From assembly GCA_029449235.1 (NCBI GenBank), contig JANATG010000016.1:310001-374000 (forward strand): a DNA stretch of 64,000 bases. Direction: 5' to 3'. Under the pieces are notes generated by a model, which saw only the letters and a program-made list of their open reading frames with translations, was not told where the DNA came from and searched no databases. Shown here in pieces: positions 51,910-64,000 of this stretch. How positions within the stretch are numbered: the first letter of the stretch is position 1; every line of letters starts with the position of its first letter. Both the position numbers and the translations under genes were made by a program. Source of the stretch: Linnemannia schmuckeri. Lineage: Eukaryota; Mortierellomycota; Mortierellomycetes; Mortierellales; Mortierellaceae.

Positions 51910-52444
51910 AAAGAGCAGACAAGAGGGCTGGGCGCACTACTAATACTATGTCTACAAAGAATATGACTGCTAATCTAAGGCATCGCCACCGCTGCCTAGC
52001 CGCCACCTTATTTTGCAACAACAAGTACGGTCGTAACCAAAATCAATTCACTTAAGGGCCGCGATTGTCAAACCACGCCGATTTCCAGGGCAACCTCGAA
52101 TTCGATAAACCGTCGAACATCTCTCTTCGCACATCTTGATGGTGATGGAATGCAGTTCATCTTAATAACTCAATACCTTTTTCATCGTCAATGGCATCAA
52201 GAGTCCACCAGCACTAAAACGATTCACACCTGGTACAACTTGCTCCCTCATCTCTTTGCGAAGCAGGTTTTTGGCAATGAATGTGAATTTACCTTGTTCG
52301 TTGATTCACCTCAACTAGCTAACGAGCTCTGCTCTTGTCCGCCTTGAACACACTCAAGTAGCCTACTTCAAACTATTTACGATTCGCCATTTATATCATA
52401 AGCCATCCACCGAACATTATTATTCATATTTCTCACTGCCGATA

Positions 52445-55400
52445 ATGCCACCAAAACGCACTGGGTTCACATCACAAGGCATTCGTGAGCCATTAACCAA
52501 CCGAATTTCAGGAATTCTCGACGAATACCCAGATGGGACACAGATTGCCCGTGAACTACTCCAAAACAGCGACGACGCTCGCTCAACCGTTCAGTGGTAC
52601 CTCCTCGACCATCATGACTACAGAAACAATAACAGTCAACGGAGGAGTATAGCAGCCACAGTGCCATTTGAAAAGCAGTCCGCAGAAACATCGAATGGCA
52701 CAGGGTCGTCTACACTGCGACTCTTTCATGACGATCTTCAGGAGTACATGGGCCCGGCTCTCCTTGCTGGAAATGATTCGGTGTTTGAGGAGAAGGACTT
52801 TGAATCCCTAAAACATTTGGCTGCGAGCGAGAAACGCATGGATGAATCCAAGATTGGACAGATGGGCATCGGATTCAATAGGTATGCATCAAACATTTTT
52901 TTCCGCATGTTTGTTGTCGTTGAAATATTAGTAAGAGATGTAAATAATTAATCTCTTCTCCCTGCCATTGTTGTTAACAGCATCTATCATCTGACGGACT
53001 GTCCGTCGTTCATCACTGGAGACCAGTTTATGGTCATCGAGCCCCACGAGCGCATCTTCAATGGCAAGAATTCCGAGTTCAAGGAGGGAGCAGTACGCGG
53101 CAACTTTGCTGAGGGCAATCAAGGAATCAACGAATTTCCAGATCAGCTCAGAGCATTCTCGGTTTTGGAGGATATTGACTTTTCAAAACCCTACTCTGGA
53201 ACTGTCTTTCGGTTTCCGCTCAGGACAAAGGAGCAGGCAAAGACCTCGGACATCTCTAAATATGCATATACACCTGACAAGGTAACAACAAGTCGCTATG
53301 ATACTTCTCGTCTTAGCTCCGGCGTGTAACAAAATGGAGTATTTATGTACAGTTCAATTTTCACGTTGACGTGATAGGTCCGTGAGATGTTGATCAAGTT
53401 GAAGGAGGAGGCGCTGAAGGCTCTGTTATTTTTGAGGCATGTGGAAAAGATCGTCATTTACGAGCGCAAGAAGGACCAGGAAAAGCCAACAAAACTGTTT
53501 CAAATCGAGATTGTGAACGCAGAGGAGGTCAGAAGAGAACGACTCAAGCTCCTCGGTAGCCTCAAGGCTCACGTCAACCCTAAACAATCAGCAAGTCAGG
53601 AGGATATTCTCAGCTACTCCGTGAGGCCGATTTACAGGATTACCCAAGAGGACAGATCAACAATCGAGGAGACGTGGCACATCAGCACATTGGTTGGCAA
53701 TGTACTCAAATCGAAAGAGTACATGATGGCACGGACCGATGGAAACATCAACAACCACAGGCTAATCCCATGGGTCGGCATTGCGGCACCAACGGAACCG
53801 GAAGTAAAGATTGACGCTTCTCGGCTCTTTTGCTTCTTACCCATCGGTATCCAACTACCGTTCCCGGTTCACATCAATGGACATTTTGCGGTCAAGCAGA
53901 GCCGGCGGGAGATTTGGACTAACCAGGACAACGACTTTTCGAGCCAGGCCTCAGCCAACATCAAGTCGCTCTGGAACGTCCACCTATTCGAAAAGCAGGT
54001 TCCAGAGGTCTTCGCCATGTTCTTGGAGGATGTGGGCCTGGACCATGGTACCAACTACGACCTTTGGCCTACCTCTTGCGGTGAGAGTATTGGATTAGAT
54101 GCGATCTGGAAGGACTTGCTCAAAAATGTTCTCAAGGCAGTTATCTCTCAGGACCGCAAGGTCTTTGTTTGTGGTTCCAAGATCAAGGACAATTCCTATA
54201 TCCGCCAGTATTCGACACTTTACATCGCAGGACGCGACGTTGATCGGTACCCACTTCTCAAGGAATCGCTGCATGCGATGGTCAACCTGGCGGAGGGTAT
54301 TCCTAATGTCATCCTTAGAGAAATCGCCGCTCTCATTCCAACACTTGGAATCGACCAAGTTATTCTCACTCCTGCGCATGTGAGGGAGATCCTCTTTGAC
54401 AACAGAGAGAGGTGGTCTGCAACGGCTGATTCGGCAACACGCATTGAGATGGTGCGGTACTGCCTTCTCGACAACGACATCGCCGGTCTAGAAGGCCTTC
54501 CTCTTCTCCCATTTGATGGAGATATTTGGGACGACTTTGCACAAGGCAAAGCGCAAGAGCGGTAAGCAATTGTCGATATGCTTAGCTACCTTATTCTTTG
54601 TGAGTGCGACTAAGGCACTAACTTTTACTTTTAATGTTGTATTGATAGATTCTATGTGCCCCGCCTCGTATTTGAGACGCTCTCACAGGCGAACGCGGGA
54701 CTGGTGGATTTGAATGTCGAGGGTTACCCTTTTGACCAGATCAACGCCCTCTCTAAAAATATCACGTTCTGGATCCCAATGCCACCCTCTTCTATTGCAA
54801 TGCGGGTCCGCTGGGCTTTCCAACAGGCTTGTTATCGAAATAGCTCATCTCCAGCAGGATGTATCTCTCAATCACCGGAACGATTCCCGACGGACGAATG
54901 GATTATGGACTTTTGGGATATGGCCCACGAACTCGAAGATTGTAAGGAGTTACTCTCAGGACTAGCCGGAGTTCACTTGCTTCCGGTAGGCCGAGGTCAA
55001 CTAGCACCATTGTCGACTAAGCAGCGCGCTATTCACCTCAATAGGGTGTCGCTGGGGAATGTCGGCGTCATGCAGAAGGCGTGCTCGATATTGGAGCAGC
55101 ATCTCGGCTGCAATGTCCTGAGATCATGGTTTCGACCACCTGCATCCCTTCAACGGTTTATTGTCGAAATTTCTGACGCTCCTGGGATTCTAGGCCTACT
55201 ACACGGGACCAAGGCCGACATGCTCGTTGGAGTATCACAGAAGGATCGAGCGCAACTGGCGAGTTATTTAGCGGCAGTCTTACAGATGACGGCCAAGCTC
55301 ACGGATGACCAGAAGCGCGCTTTGAGACGCCTCCCAGTTTATAGGATGTACAGCAGCGGCAATTTCGAGCCCTTGGATGCATTGAGCGCGTCATCGTCGC

Positions 55401-58400
55401 CATCCTCAACAATGACCGCCAGACAGTGGCGACTTGCCCAAGGATACCTCAATCTGGAACACCCTTGGCTGCCACCATCGATCGATCTTCTAGCGGACGA
55501 CCAGCCTTTGAGGGAGCATCTCGATATCATGCTGGAGGTACCCGTGCTATCCGAGTCCGAGTATTGGTACCTACTCGTTTCCAACATGACTAAGCAAGAT
55601 GAGAGTGAGTGGGATGCGATCATGACCAAACTTGCGCCTGCATATCATGTCCACAGCAAGGCCTATGACTTGGCTTCAGCCCTCCGCAGCATTCCCTTTG
55701 TCTCGGCAACCTCAGCGCCGAAATCTACCGACGACAAAGGCACTGGCCTGCGCTCGCTCATTCGCAACCTCCCTTTTGTCTCAACAAAACTGGCGTCAGC
55801 ACCACAGCAGGAAAATGCCAAACCTATGCCAACACGCTCCCTGAGCCCAGAGTCTGTGGTCCACCCGAGCCTTGCCGTTTTTTTTCAGGACACGGAGGCC
55901 GTTTTCCCGGCAGGAGTTTACGGAGAGGCGCCTTTATTTGGGATCTTGTCGGAACTGGGAATGTACTCGACGTTTGATGCGGCATTCGTTCAGGAACGTA
56001 TCAAAACATTATTTGGTTCTGGGGATTTGAGGATGGAGGAACATCGCAAAATTGTGGAGGCGCTGTATGGTCGACTGAACAGTGATTGCTCGGAGGCGTT
56101 TCTCTCGCCAGATCTTCGCAAGGTCTTGAAAACCGTGCCGTGGGTGTACACTGGACCAGATGACGGGTGGCAAACTCCGGCGGACTGTCGACCACAACGT
56201 GACCGGGCGTTGGTTGGAAATAGAATGCCGCTTGCCGAGTTTACCTTCACAAACGAGGCGTTGCTTGACTGTGTTGGGTGGAAGTTGCCGCCACCATTGG
56301 AAACCGTGCTTCAAAACCTGTGCTCGATTGCCAGGAAGTACAAACCTCAGGTTACCGATGAGAGTACAGCTGCCACCTCAGATGTTGCAGATACGCGGCG
56401 GCAGAAGGCCCTCAACAACCTGGACATTATGCCGATTTACGAATACCTGGCAGAGAAGGTGAAGGAGCCCGAGTCACTCAAGTTCATTAGGTCGACATTG
56501 CGGAACCAGGCCTGGGTGCTGGTCTCTGGAACGTTCTACACGGTCGATCGAGTCGCTCTCAAGATGCATTGCGACCTGCAACCGCACTTTGTACAGGTTC
56601 CTGCCGCGGATCTGGACGATTTTTATCTGACGCTCGGCGTGCGAGAACATATCCAGCAGGTGGACATGGAGGACATTCTCGCCTCTGTTGGATCCAGGTA
56701 CGCAGCTGACGAATCTATTTCTGCCACAGACGCGGATCTCGTCTACCGTCTCCTAACTGGCATCGCGGATGGCCCTAATCCGACCTGGTCAGCGGATCTA
56801 CTCATGCTCACCGAGGATGGGACTCTTAAGCGAGCTGCGGATGTGGTCTACGATGATGTGAACGTTCGAAAGGGTGACCTCGGAGCTAGAGATTTGCCTT
56901 ACACATTTGTGCATCGCAGGATCTCGCATGAAATGGCGGAGCGTCTCAAGCTTACCATGTTCTCGGTGCGCTGTTGGGAGGATGCCAAGGACAACTCATT
57001 CGACCCTTTCTTTCAGCAGGAGAATATTGTGGATCGCATCAAGGGGATCTTGAACGATTATGATCCTTCGAGCATCTTTAACGAGTTCTTACAAAACGCG
57101 TCCGATGCCGGGGCGACAGAGTACCGGTTCTGGTTGGACTCGCGTTCATTTGGCACGGATAAAGTACTCAGCAAGCAGATGGCTGCATGGCAGGGACCTG
57201 CGTTGATGATATACAACGATGCCGAGTTTTCGGACAAAGATTTTGACGCCCTTTGTAGACTTGGAGTCGGAAACAAGAGTAAGTTGGTATCAGCGTTTTT
57301 GAAATTGTGTGCAAAGTATTGTCACAACTGTTCATCTGGAGACCGAAATATTAAAAAAATAACATTTGCTCCGCACTTCCTATGAAATAGAGGAGGACAC
57401 TTTGAAGATTGGGCGCCACGGACTGGGCTTCAACTCCGTCTACCATTTTACCGACGTACCGAGCATTGTCAGCGGACCCTACATCGGCTTCTTCGACCCA
57501 CACATGACCAACCTCCCTATGAGTCGTGACCGCAACGGATCTCCCATCGTCAAGGGCGGTCTTCGATGCGATTTCCGGAAGCTGAGCATGGAGACACTGG
57601 CCGACCAGTTGGAGCCATACAAGGGGATTCTTGGCTGCGATATGAGGTCGCACTTCAAGGGCACGCTCTTCAGGATACCTTTGAGGATCGTCCCAGCTGA
57701 AGTGCCCACGCCTGCGCCAGCGCCAGGAGTGACTGTGGAGTCGACGGCAGCTACTGGTTCTGGCTTTGGAAGTGTTGGTTGGACAGTGCCACAGATTCGC
57801 AGAATGATGGATGAGTGGGTTGAAGACGCCAAGGTGGGGCTACTGTTCCTAAAGAACGTCAAGACGATTCAGATCTCGGATGGGTTCAAGCCTCAGGTGA
57901 CGGTGTCAAAGTCGACATCGGTCAAGAGTGACCTCCTCAAGCCATCTAGCGGTGCGCCCGGTCTCTCTGATTCCATTGTCATGATCGAGGCAACGCCCGC
58001 TGCCTCAGCGTCTGAAAGTTCAGCGAGCTCGCTTTGGCTAGTCTGCTGCGATGACGCCTTCCCCTCCAATACGGTTTTATCAGTCCGACAACTTGCAGCC
58101 ATGAGATACTGGAGTCCACAACGCGGAGTTGCGATCCAGATCCAGGGGACAGTCCGATCGGAGTTTCAGAGCAAGCTCTTTGTCCACCTCCCGACTCCCA
58201 TTCTAACCAAGCTGCCATTCCACATCCACGGCGACTTTGCTCTGACATCGAACCGCAAGAATCTAGCTGGGGGCAGTGAGGAGGAGAATGAGAAGCATAT
58301 TTGGAACTCATTCCTTATCGAGACATGTTTACCAGGGACCGCGATCCGCGCGATGGAGCAGCTTTTTGCAATGAACTTTGCTCATCCGACAAGCCTAGGT

Positions 58401-61400
58401 CGCAGCCGCCAAGGCTTCAACTCGGCCAACAAGGCTTATTTTGATCAATGGCCCCTCAGATCTTCTAAGCAATTTCAACCATTCCTTAAGGCGTTCTTGC
58501 GCCATGCCCATAGTTCTCCAGTATTTCCTTGCCCTGGTCCGCTCATGGAGTTCCCAATGCAGTTGAAAGCGGGACGCGACGTCATCCTGCCTGGGCCAGT
58601 TACTATCCCTCCTGAGCTGGAGTTGAAGATCCTTCCGTGGCTGCGCCAAGGAGCACAAGCCATCAGTATTGTTCCAGATCCCGTCATGTCGGTCATCAAG
58701 GCTGAATGGAGCAAGGAGCCCAAGTTGTCGTACGCGCAGGTCGATGGAGATTTTGTTCGAAGCCGCCTTTTACACACTCCGGAGTTCCTCAAGAACGACA
58801 TGAAGACCAGCAAGGAGAGAGATTGGATTTTGGGATGGGCGTTCCAGCCAGTGTTGAACTCGAAAGTGCAAGTGTCTGTACCGTCCTGCGGCCTTCAAGT
58901 CATTCCGTTGCTCAACGGAGAATGGAAGCGCCTTGGAGAATTCGAGAGTATGTATTATGTGGCAACGGAGCATGAGCTTGGCCTTCTCAGCGCAAAGGAC
59001 ATCCTGGTTGACGAAGAAGTCTTCAGCACCAAGGAACTCGGAATTGTTCTGGACAACTTGATCGAGGACGACAAATATAACGTTAGAATGCTCCCAGAGC
59101 AAGTCTTCGCATCGACATTCCTTAAGGAGAACCCCGGTGGAGTGACGGACAAGCAGTTAAAGCAGCTCTGGGACTACATTGAGGAGGAGTACGAGGGACT
59201 TGATACATTCTTCGACTTTCCGATCCTTAAAACCTCCTACGGTACCATGACCACATTGGGTAAGGCGAAAACGGGCTTCCAGATATCAGGACTCCCATAC
59301 GAGACGGGGCAGAAGTTTATTGTGTTCATGGATCTGCTTCGAGATCTCAACGTTGTTGTCTACGAGTCGGCAGCACACAGGGACCACAGGTTTTTCGAGG
59401 ACAAATGTCCAGAGTACACCGATCTCCGACTTCTTGAAGCCATCGTCACTCATTGGGAAGCGCTACCAACACATCGAGCGTTCAGCAGGATGGAGGCCAA
59501 GGGGATGCGAGAACTCATATTGGCCTGCAGAGGCATGATCAAGCGGAATTTGATCCCCACTATTGGAAACCTCCCAATCTGGACGACCCAGGGAGCGACA
59601 GATGCCTCTACATTAATCGCCGCCAGAGGAGCTTACTACCTGGAAGGTCACTTTGGTCTGCAGAGATTTGGAGCGTTCCCGAACGTCCTTTGGTTAGACG
59701 ACGTTCGAATCTTCAAGCTGATAGGAGCCACACCGCTTAGGATCGCCGTTGCCATGACGGACTTTGTTCTCCCCAAGTTCCACAGTGGAGAGCTCAAGTG
59801 TGAAGGTGACAACCGAACCGCCTACCTTGGCCTGCTGTTGAACTTGTTTTACGTCAGCACACTTCGAGGACATGTCGCGGTGGCCCCACAGGAGGTTTTG
59901 AGGACTGCACGGTGCTTCATAGCTCGGGATGGGTCATTCCATGCGCAAGGAGAACTGGCCCTTCCAGGCGAGGCACTGACAGAGTCGATATTTGCAGATC
60001 GGTCGGGATTCTTCGCCGAACAGGAGATGACGGATATCATGTTGCGTTATTCCATGAAATCAAGTCTCCGTACCTTGAGCAGCCATCCTGCTTTGATTGT
60101 AGAGTGTGCGGAGAAAGTCCTAGCGGAGACGGTGGATGCAACAGCCGATCCGGCAACAACACGGGCACGGGCTACTCAGCTTGTGAAGTATATCTACGAG
60201 AGCCCTGAGGCAGGCGGAGTCGACTGGATGGACGCCAAGTGGAAGTTCGTGCCGCGTGAGACCAACCTCGAGGCGCCGTATGACATGTTGGCGCCCAATC
60301 TTCCAGTCTATATGGCCTTCTCTCAGCTCGCCCATCCTCAGTTCCGAGACCTGTTATGGACGCGACGAGGATTCTTTCCTGCTGACCTGGTACCTTCGCC
60401 TGCCTTCAAGACTAAGTTTCCCGACGTACACAGGTACTTTTTGGGTGAAATGTACCAGCATCTGAACACTCTCGTCAAGTGCATCGCTCCAAAGTGGAAG
60501 ACGACGGAGCAACAACACCTCCTCAAGCTCCATCTATTCCGGATCTACCAAAAGTGTGAGAGCTATGCCTCGAAGGACGACGAATGGCGAGAGTTAACAA
60601 CACAAATGTCAAAGTATATGAAGGTACCCTACATCCTGAACGGCAACAACAAGGATCCCAGCAAGGCGAATTCGTGGGTCTGGCCGGCGTGGCTCATGTT
60701 TGATATCGACCACAACATTTCGTCCCATGACGTTGTAGACCCAATCTTGTACCAGTATCGGAACTTTTTGGTTGCCATGGGAGCGGAGCAGATGCAGCAT
60801 GTCGAGGGCTTTATTGATGTGGCGGATGGACGCAAGTTGGGCGATATGGAGACTCAGATCATGAACTGCTTTGAGACACAGGATCAGGATACGGGCTTTA
60901 TGGATGTTCGGTTCAAGTTTCAGGAGGGGTCTGATATCTTGGCCCACAAGGTCGTCTTGGCGAGGGCGAGTGAATATTTCTTCCGGCGGTTCACGGGCGT
61001 CTGGGCTTCAAACTCGACAAGGGATCCTCATGAGCCGGGTGTGCAGGTGGTCGATTTGTCGAGCTATGGCGATATCAAGACTGCATTCTGGGGCTTGTTG
61101 TACTACTTTTATTCCGACAAGTTGATCCCATCAAATGGGCCGCCTCTTTTTGACGGCGAGATTGACAAAAAATCAGCGAGCGAGGGAGAAGGTGGCGAAG
61201 GCACATCCAACCAAGGCGAGGATGACAGCTCGGGAGAATACGACGATGATGCAGAGGTCCAGACGCCTGAGGACAAGCTTGCAGAACGGGTACAGTACCT
61301 AATGGAGCTCCAAGAAGTTGCCAACCGGTTCGAGGCGATCCGACTCAAGGACTTGATTGCACAGGAACTTGTCATGGGCCAGAAGATCATCCACAGCAAC

Positions 61401-61979
61401 GTTTTCAACATCCGGAGTCATGCAGAGCGCAACCAGGCGGAGAATGTGCGGGAATACTGCGACAAATTTATTGTAAAGAATAAGTCCAGTGTTGTCAAGT
61501 ATGTCGAGGGCGAGATTTTGGCTGTGAGAGAGGCGTTGAGGGAGATGGGGCGAATGGAGGCGCAGGAGGATGACGAGGATGATGAGAATGATGCTCCATC
61601 GGAGAGTGATGGCGAGAATGAACAAGATGAGGTGGTCGAGGAAAAGGAGGGTAAAGATGTTGGAAGCGCTGGCTCTAAAGAGGAGGAGGCGGCCTTGGGG
61701 CATGGATCAGAATTGGACGCCAAGGATGACGAAGGGTCTCAAGTACATAACACGGACGGAGAGGAGGAATGGAAGGAGGTTGAGGGAGATTGGGAGGAAG
61801 CCAGCATAGAGTCTACATCGGAAGACGACTATTCAGGAAGCAATGACGGTGAAGATAATGGCGATAAGGAAGTGGATGCTATCGTGTACGCGAACGCGTT
61901 CAGTCCAGCGCGTGCATTGATGGAGGAGGAGCTTCGTGTGCTGGAAGAGAATCTTGCCGAGTTATTGGCCTTGTCATAG
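52445..61979 (+). CDS. Sacsin-like SRR/Hsp90-type ATPase protein with C-terminal BTB domain, 3046 aa
   Basis: Predicted exons 52445-52881, 52981-53281, 53378-54561, 54649-57278, 57391-61979, all phases consistent. The N-terminus is a sacsin-repeat with Hsp90-type ATP-binding fold: ARELLQNSDDA (N41, D43), then KIGQMGIGFNSIYHLTD rebuilt across intron 1. A second such module lies mid-protein (IFNEFLQNASDAGATEYRF, KIGRHGLGFNSVYHFTD, about 1420-1545), again split by an intron before the glycine motif. Near residue 2686 a BTB fold begins (FMDVRFKFQEGSDILAHKVV, LARASEYFFRRF), with an acidic insert and a helical follow-on. A highly acidic tail follows (EDDEDDENDAPSE) and a Leu-rich helix ends the protein. 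BTB proteins usually bind Cul3 ligases, so an ATP-dependent chaperone-like substrate receptor is plausible. Vertebrate sacsin's UBL, DnaJ and HEPN parts are not seen. Confidence 0.9.
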
Positions 61980-62287
61980 TCGGTATTTTTTTGTTCTTTT
62001 TTTTTAAACAAAGTTAACAAATCGACGTTTTTCACTTGGGCAGTTTTAGAGATATCGGGGGTGTTGATCATCACCGCCATCGTCACATTTTCTTATTCCT
62101 GAGGTCTTTGTTTGCTTCTTCTTTTCTTGCATTTTGCGGATTCCATCCATCTACGACACTCCTCTCCAGACTCACATTCATCTACTCTCACATCGCCCAT
62201 CTGTCCCTACTTTGTCCATCTTTACCCTTATCCTTACCTGTCCCCCACACATCACTCAGTTGACTGGTATCTCTTTTACCATCCAAA
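61980..62287. other. Intergenic between the sacsin-like and F-box genes
   Basis: T-rich 3' flank of the large gene, then the CT-rich 5' flank of the F-box gene. Nothing else seen. Confidence 0.5.
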
Positions 62288-63702
62288 ATGCAGTCCACTT
62301 CGAGCGACAAGTCAATCAGTCTCCTCGACTTCCCCGAGATCCGAGCCCGTGTTGCCACCTTTCTCGATCGAAAAGATTGCGTTGCTCTCATGCGCGTCTC
62401 TCGAGACTGGTTCCACAACTTTGCACCTTGCGTTTGGCACACCGTCAACTTATTCAATGATTCCTTGACCGCCTCTTTTTCCCGCTTGGACCGAAGCGTG
62501 CTCGACAAATACGGCAGGCTCATCACACATGTCAGCATCGGATCTCAAGAGCATGTTCTAGTCCTTCAACATTCACGAGTCGATTCTATCAAGGCTATGC
62601 ACATCATTCTTCACGCCAACAGGAACTACCAAGCATTGTTATCCGACCTCCTACTGCGTTGCCGAGGGTCTATCATATCGATGCTTATTATTTCCCCCCC
62701 ACATAAGAAGTCATATCCACGACTGTTGCGCAACAACTGGAATACAACTTAATGCGTGTCAATGACATTTCGTCCCCAGCCTCCCTCCCTTGACTGACAG
62801 TGGAATATCTGACATATTGCAAGAGTCAGCTGAAGAGATTGAATCTCAGTTTTGTTGCGGTCACGCGGGAAGGCTTTTCTTCGCTGCTTCGATGTTCTCC
62901 AAGTTTGGATGAGTTGATATTGGACATAGTCATTGTCCTTCGACACAATCCAAGCATCTCACTCTACAAAGGTTCCAGCTTGCGCTATCTCTCGGCTTCG
63001 CTTGCTCAAATCTGGACCTATGATATAGAAGACTCCTCAGCGCCTTGTTTGCTCGAACATTTCCCGCTTCTCGTGAGATGGGATGTGTCGTCGCTTGCCC
63101 AACCAAAGTACCGCACGATCGATCTCAAGCAACTGGATTTCTCAATTTGGTGTCCCTTACTTAAGGAGATCGTGATAGCGTACGACAGCACTAACAGCGC
63201 TGAGGACATGTCTACCATGCTTCTTCACAGCTTTGGTGGCTTGGAGTCTTGTACATTGTCGGTCCAAGATGTGACAATGCCAGTGCCTACCAGCTTGCTT
63301 TCCCATCAGGAATCGCTGACATCGATTACGATCTTTGGCAAGATCCAGGGCACCGAGTCGATGCAGTGTCTTTACTTGATCCTCAAGATGTGTCAAAACC
63401 TTCGAGTGATCTCCTTCGAGCAGCTTGTCTACGATCTGGATTGGGCCGACACGTTTCGTTGGAACTGTCAAGACCTTCAGGTGCTCCGAATGCGTTTCAA
63501 GAATCTCGACACACCCAAGAGCATGGGTAGTTGCATCAAGCACATATGTGACTGGAGACGATTTGACAGATGCGCGTGGCTCCTACTCGAAGACGCGATC
63601 CCAATGGCGAGTCAAGTCGCCGAGTTTCTGACTCAGTTCAAGATGTTGACGACTGTCTGGTTCGGAACCAGAAACTATTACCTCTCGGCTTCCCCTTCTT
63701 AG
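62288..63702 (+). pseudogene. F-box/LRR-like gene, apparently frameshifted
   Basis: The F-box is intact at the N-terminus (LLDFPEIRARVATFL, CVALMRVSRDWFHNFAPCVW), and the frame runs to a TAA at 62750-62752. LRR-like coding resumes in a different frame from about 62800 (LKRLNLSFVAVTREGFSSLL) and ends with the family tail FKMLTTVWFGTRNYYLS before the TAG at 63700-63702. Between them all frames are closed (stops at 62750 and 62791). No convincing donor/acceptor pair joins the two with a sensible product: the acceptor CTGACAG at 62794-62800 lacks a good donor. I favour a damaged gene, but an intron missed by eye is possible. Confidence 0.65.
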
Positions 63703-64000
63703 TCTTCTTGGCGCAACACGCTTTCTTTCTTTATTTCTTTTTTTCCTCAATACTGGTATATGTTCCTGTCCTTTTTCCCTCTGTAGATTACTCAACCTGC
63801 ATCATAACTTTAAACCAATTCAATCAAAGGAAAAAAGGATAGGATCGCCGTTTAGTAGAAACAAAAAAAAAAAGAAACAGAGCCAGCTTACTCTTAATAG
63901 CCTACGATGCCCATTGAGCTGCTATGCTGATATATACTCTTCAGTGCTGCCTACAGCTGCATTTCTTCATGAAAACGAAGAGTGTCATCGCTAGAGCTAC
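63703..64000. other. 3' flank of the last F-box copy
   Basis: T-rich downstream sequence, A-rich runs near 63830 and 63865, and no gene. Confidence 0.5.

Larger units (their letters stand above)
48620..52444. other. Repeat-rich, gene-poor region upstream of the sacsin-like gene
   Basis: No protein gene is supported. It holds several separate repeat structures listed individually: a dispersed repeat (50061-50157), a (GA)n tract, a tRNA-derived unit with tandem tail (about 51225-51505), a foldback (51508-51630) and a 65-bp direct repeat (51746-51909). The last ~300 bp form the promoter of the large gene. Confidence 0.5.

Overview
The window looks like a eukaryotic chromosome fragment from an early-diverging, probably Mortierellomycota-type fungus. 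This is inferred from family content and gene style, not from a database match. Introns are short and spliceosomal (about 90-115 bp, GT...CTAAC...AG). Promoters are pyrimidine-rich with TATA-like boxes, codons tend to end in C or G, and intergenic DNA is A/T-rich with long homopolymer runs. Families with the same flavour include large F-box/LRR paralog sets, ubiquitin-like/RING proteins, dynamin-like GTPases, a DIRS retroelement and a sacsin-like protein fused to a BTB domain.

Layout. 1-1.2 kb: decayed 3' end of a LINE with an RNase H domain. 1.7-7.9 kb: head-to-tail dynamin-like GTPases, the first a pseudogene (1-bp deletion, two nonsense codons, a 475-bp MITE-like insertion), the second intact. 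8.3-10.3 kb (-): seven-exon FAD monooxygenase with an 11-nt micro-exon and one premature TAG. 10.3-14.4 kb: mostly non-coding, with a degenerate 18-bp minisatellite and one doubtful Cys-rich ORF. 14.4-15.4 kb (-): ubiquitin-like/RING gene split by two in-frame stops. 15.4-18.7 kb: two diverged copies of an unexplained repeat. 18.7-27.8 kb: three tandem F-box genes, the third split by a 4.25-kb DIRS element that is nearly intact. 29.1 kb: small two-exon gene of unknown function. 31.8-35.8 kb: secreted GH31 alpha-glucosidase with two trefoil domains. 36.1-38.3 kb (-): SRF-type MADS-box factor. 39.5-41.7 kb (-): two related secreted precursors sharing a C-terminal peptide motif. 43.4-44.4 kb (-): intact ubiquitin-like/RING gene. 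45.4-48.6 kb: two F-box pseudogenes. 48.6-52.4 kb: repeats, including a tRNA-derived SINE-like unit, a foldback and a 65-bp exact direct repeat. 52.4-62.0 kb: five-exon, 3046-residue sacsin-like protein ending in a BTB domain. 62.3-63.7 kb: another F-box gene, apparently frameshifted.

How it fits together. The recurrent theme is ubiquitin-ligase adaptors: about six F-box copies, two ubiquitin-like/RING copies and one BTB protein. This is a birth-and-death landscape in which intact genes sit beside dying copies and mobile elements. Two insertions can be subtracted precisely in silico, restoring the host reading frames. The best candidate for something undescribed is the pair of secreted precursors at 39.5-41.7 kb. 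Next are the sacsin-BTB architecture and the possible -1 frameshift site of the DIRS element.
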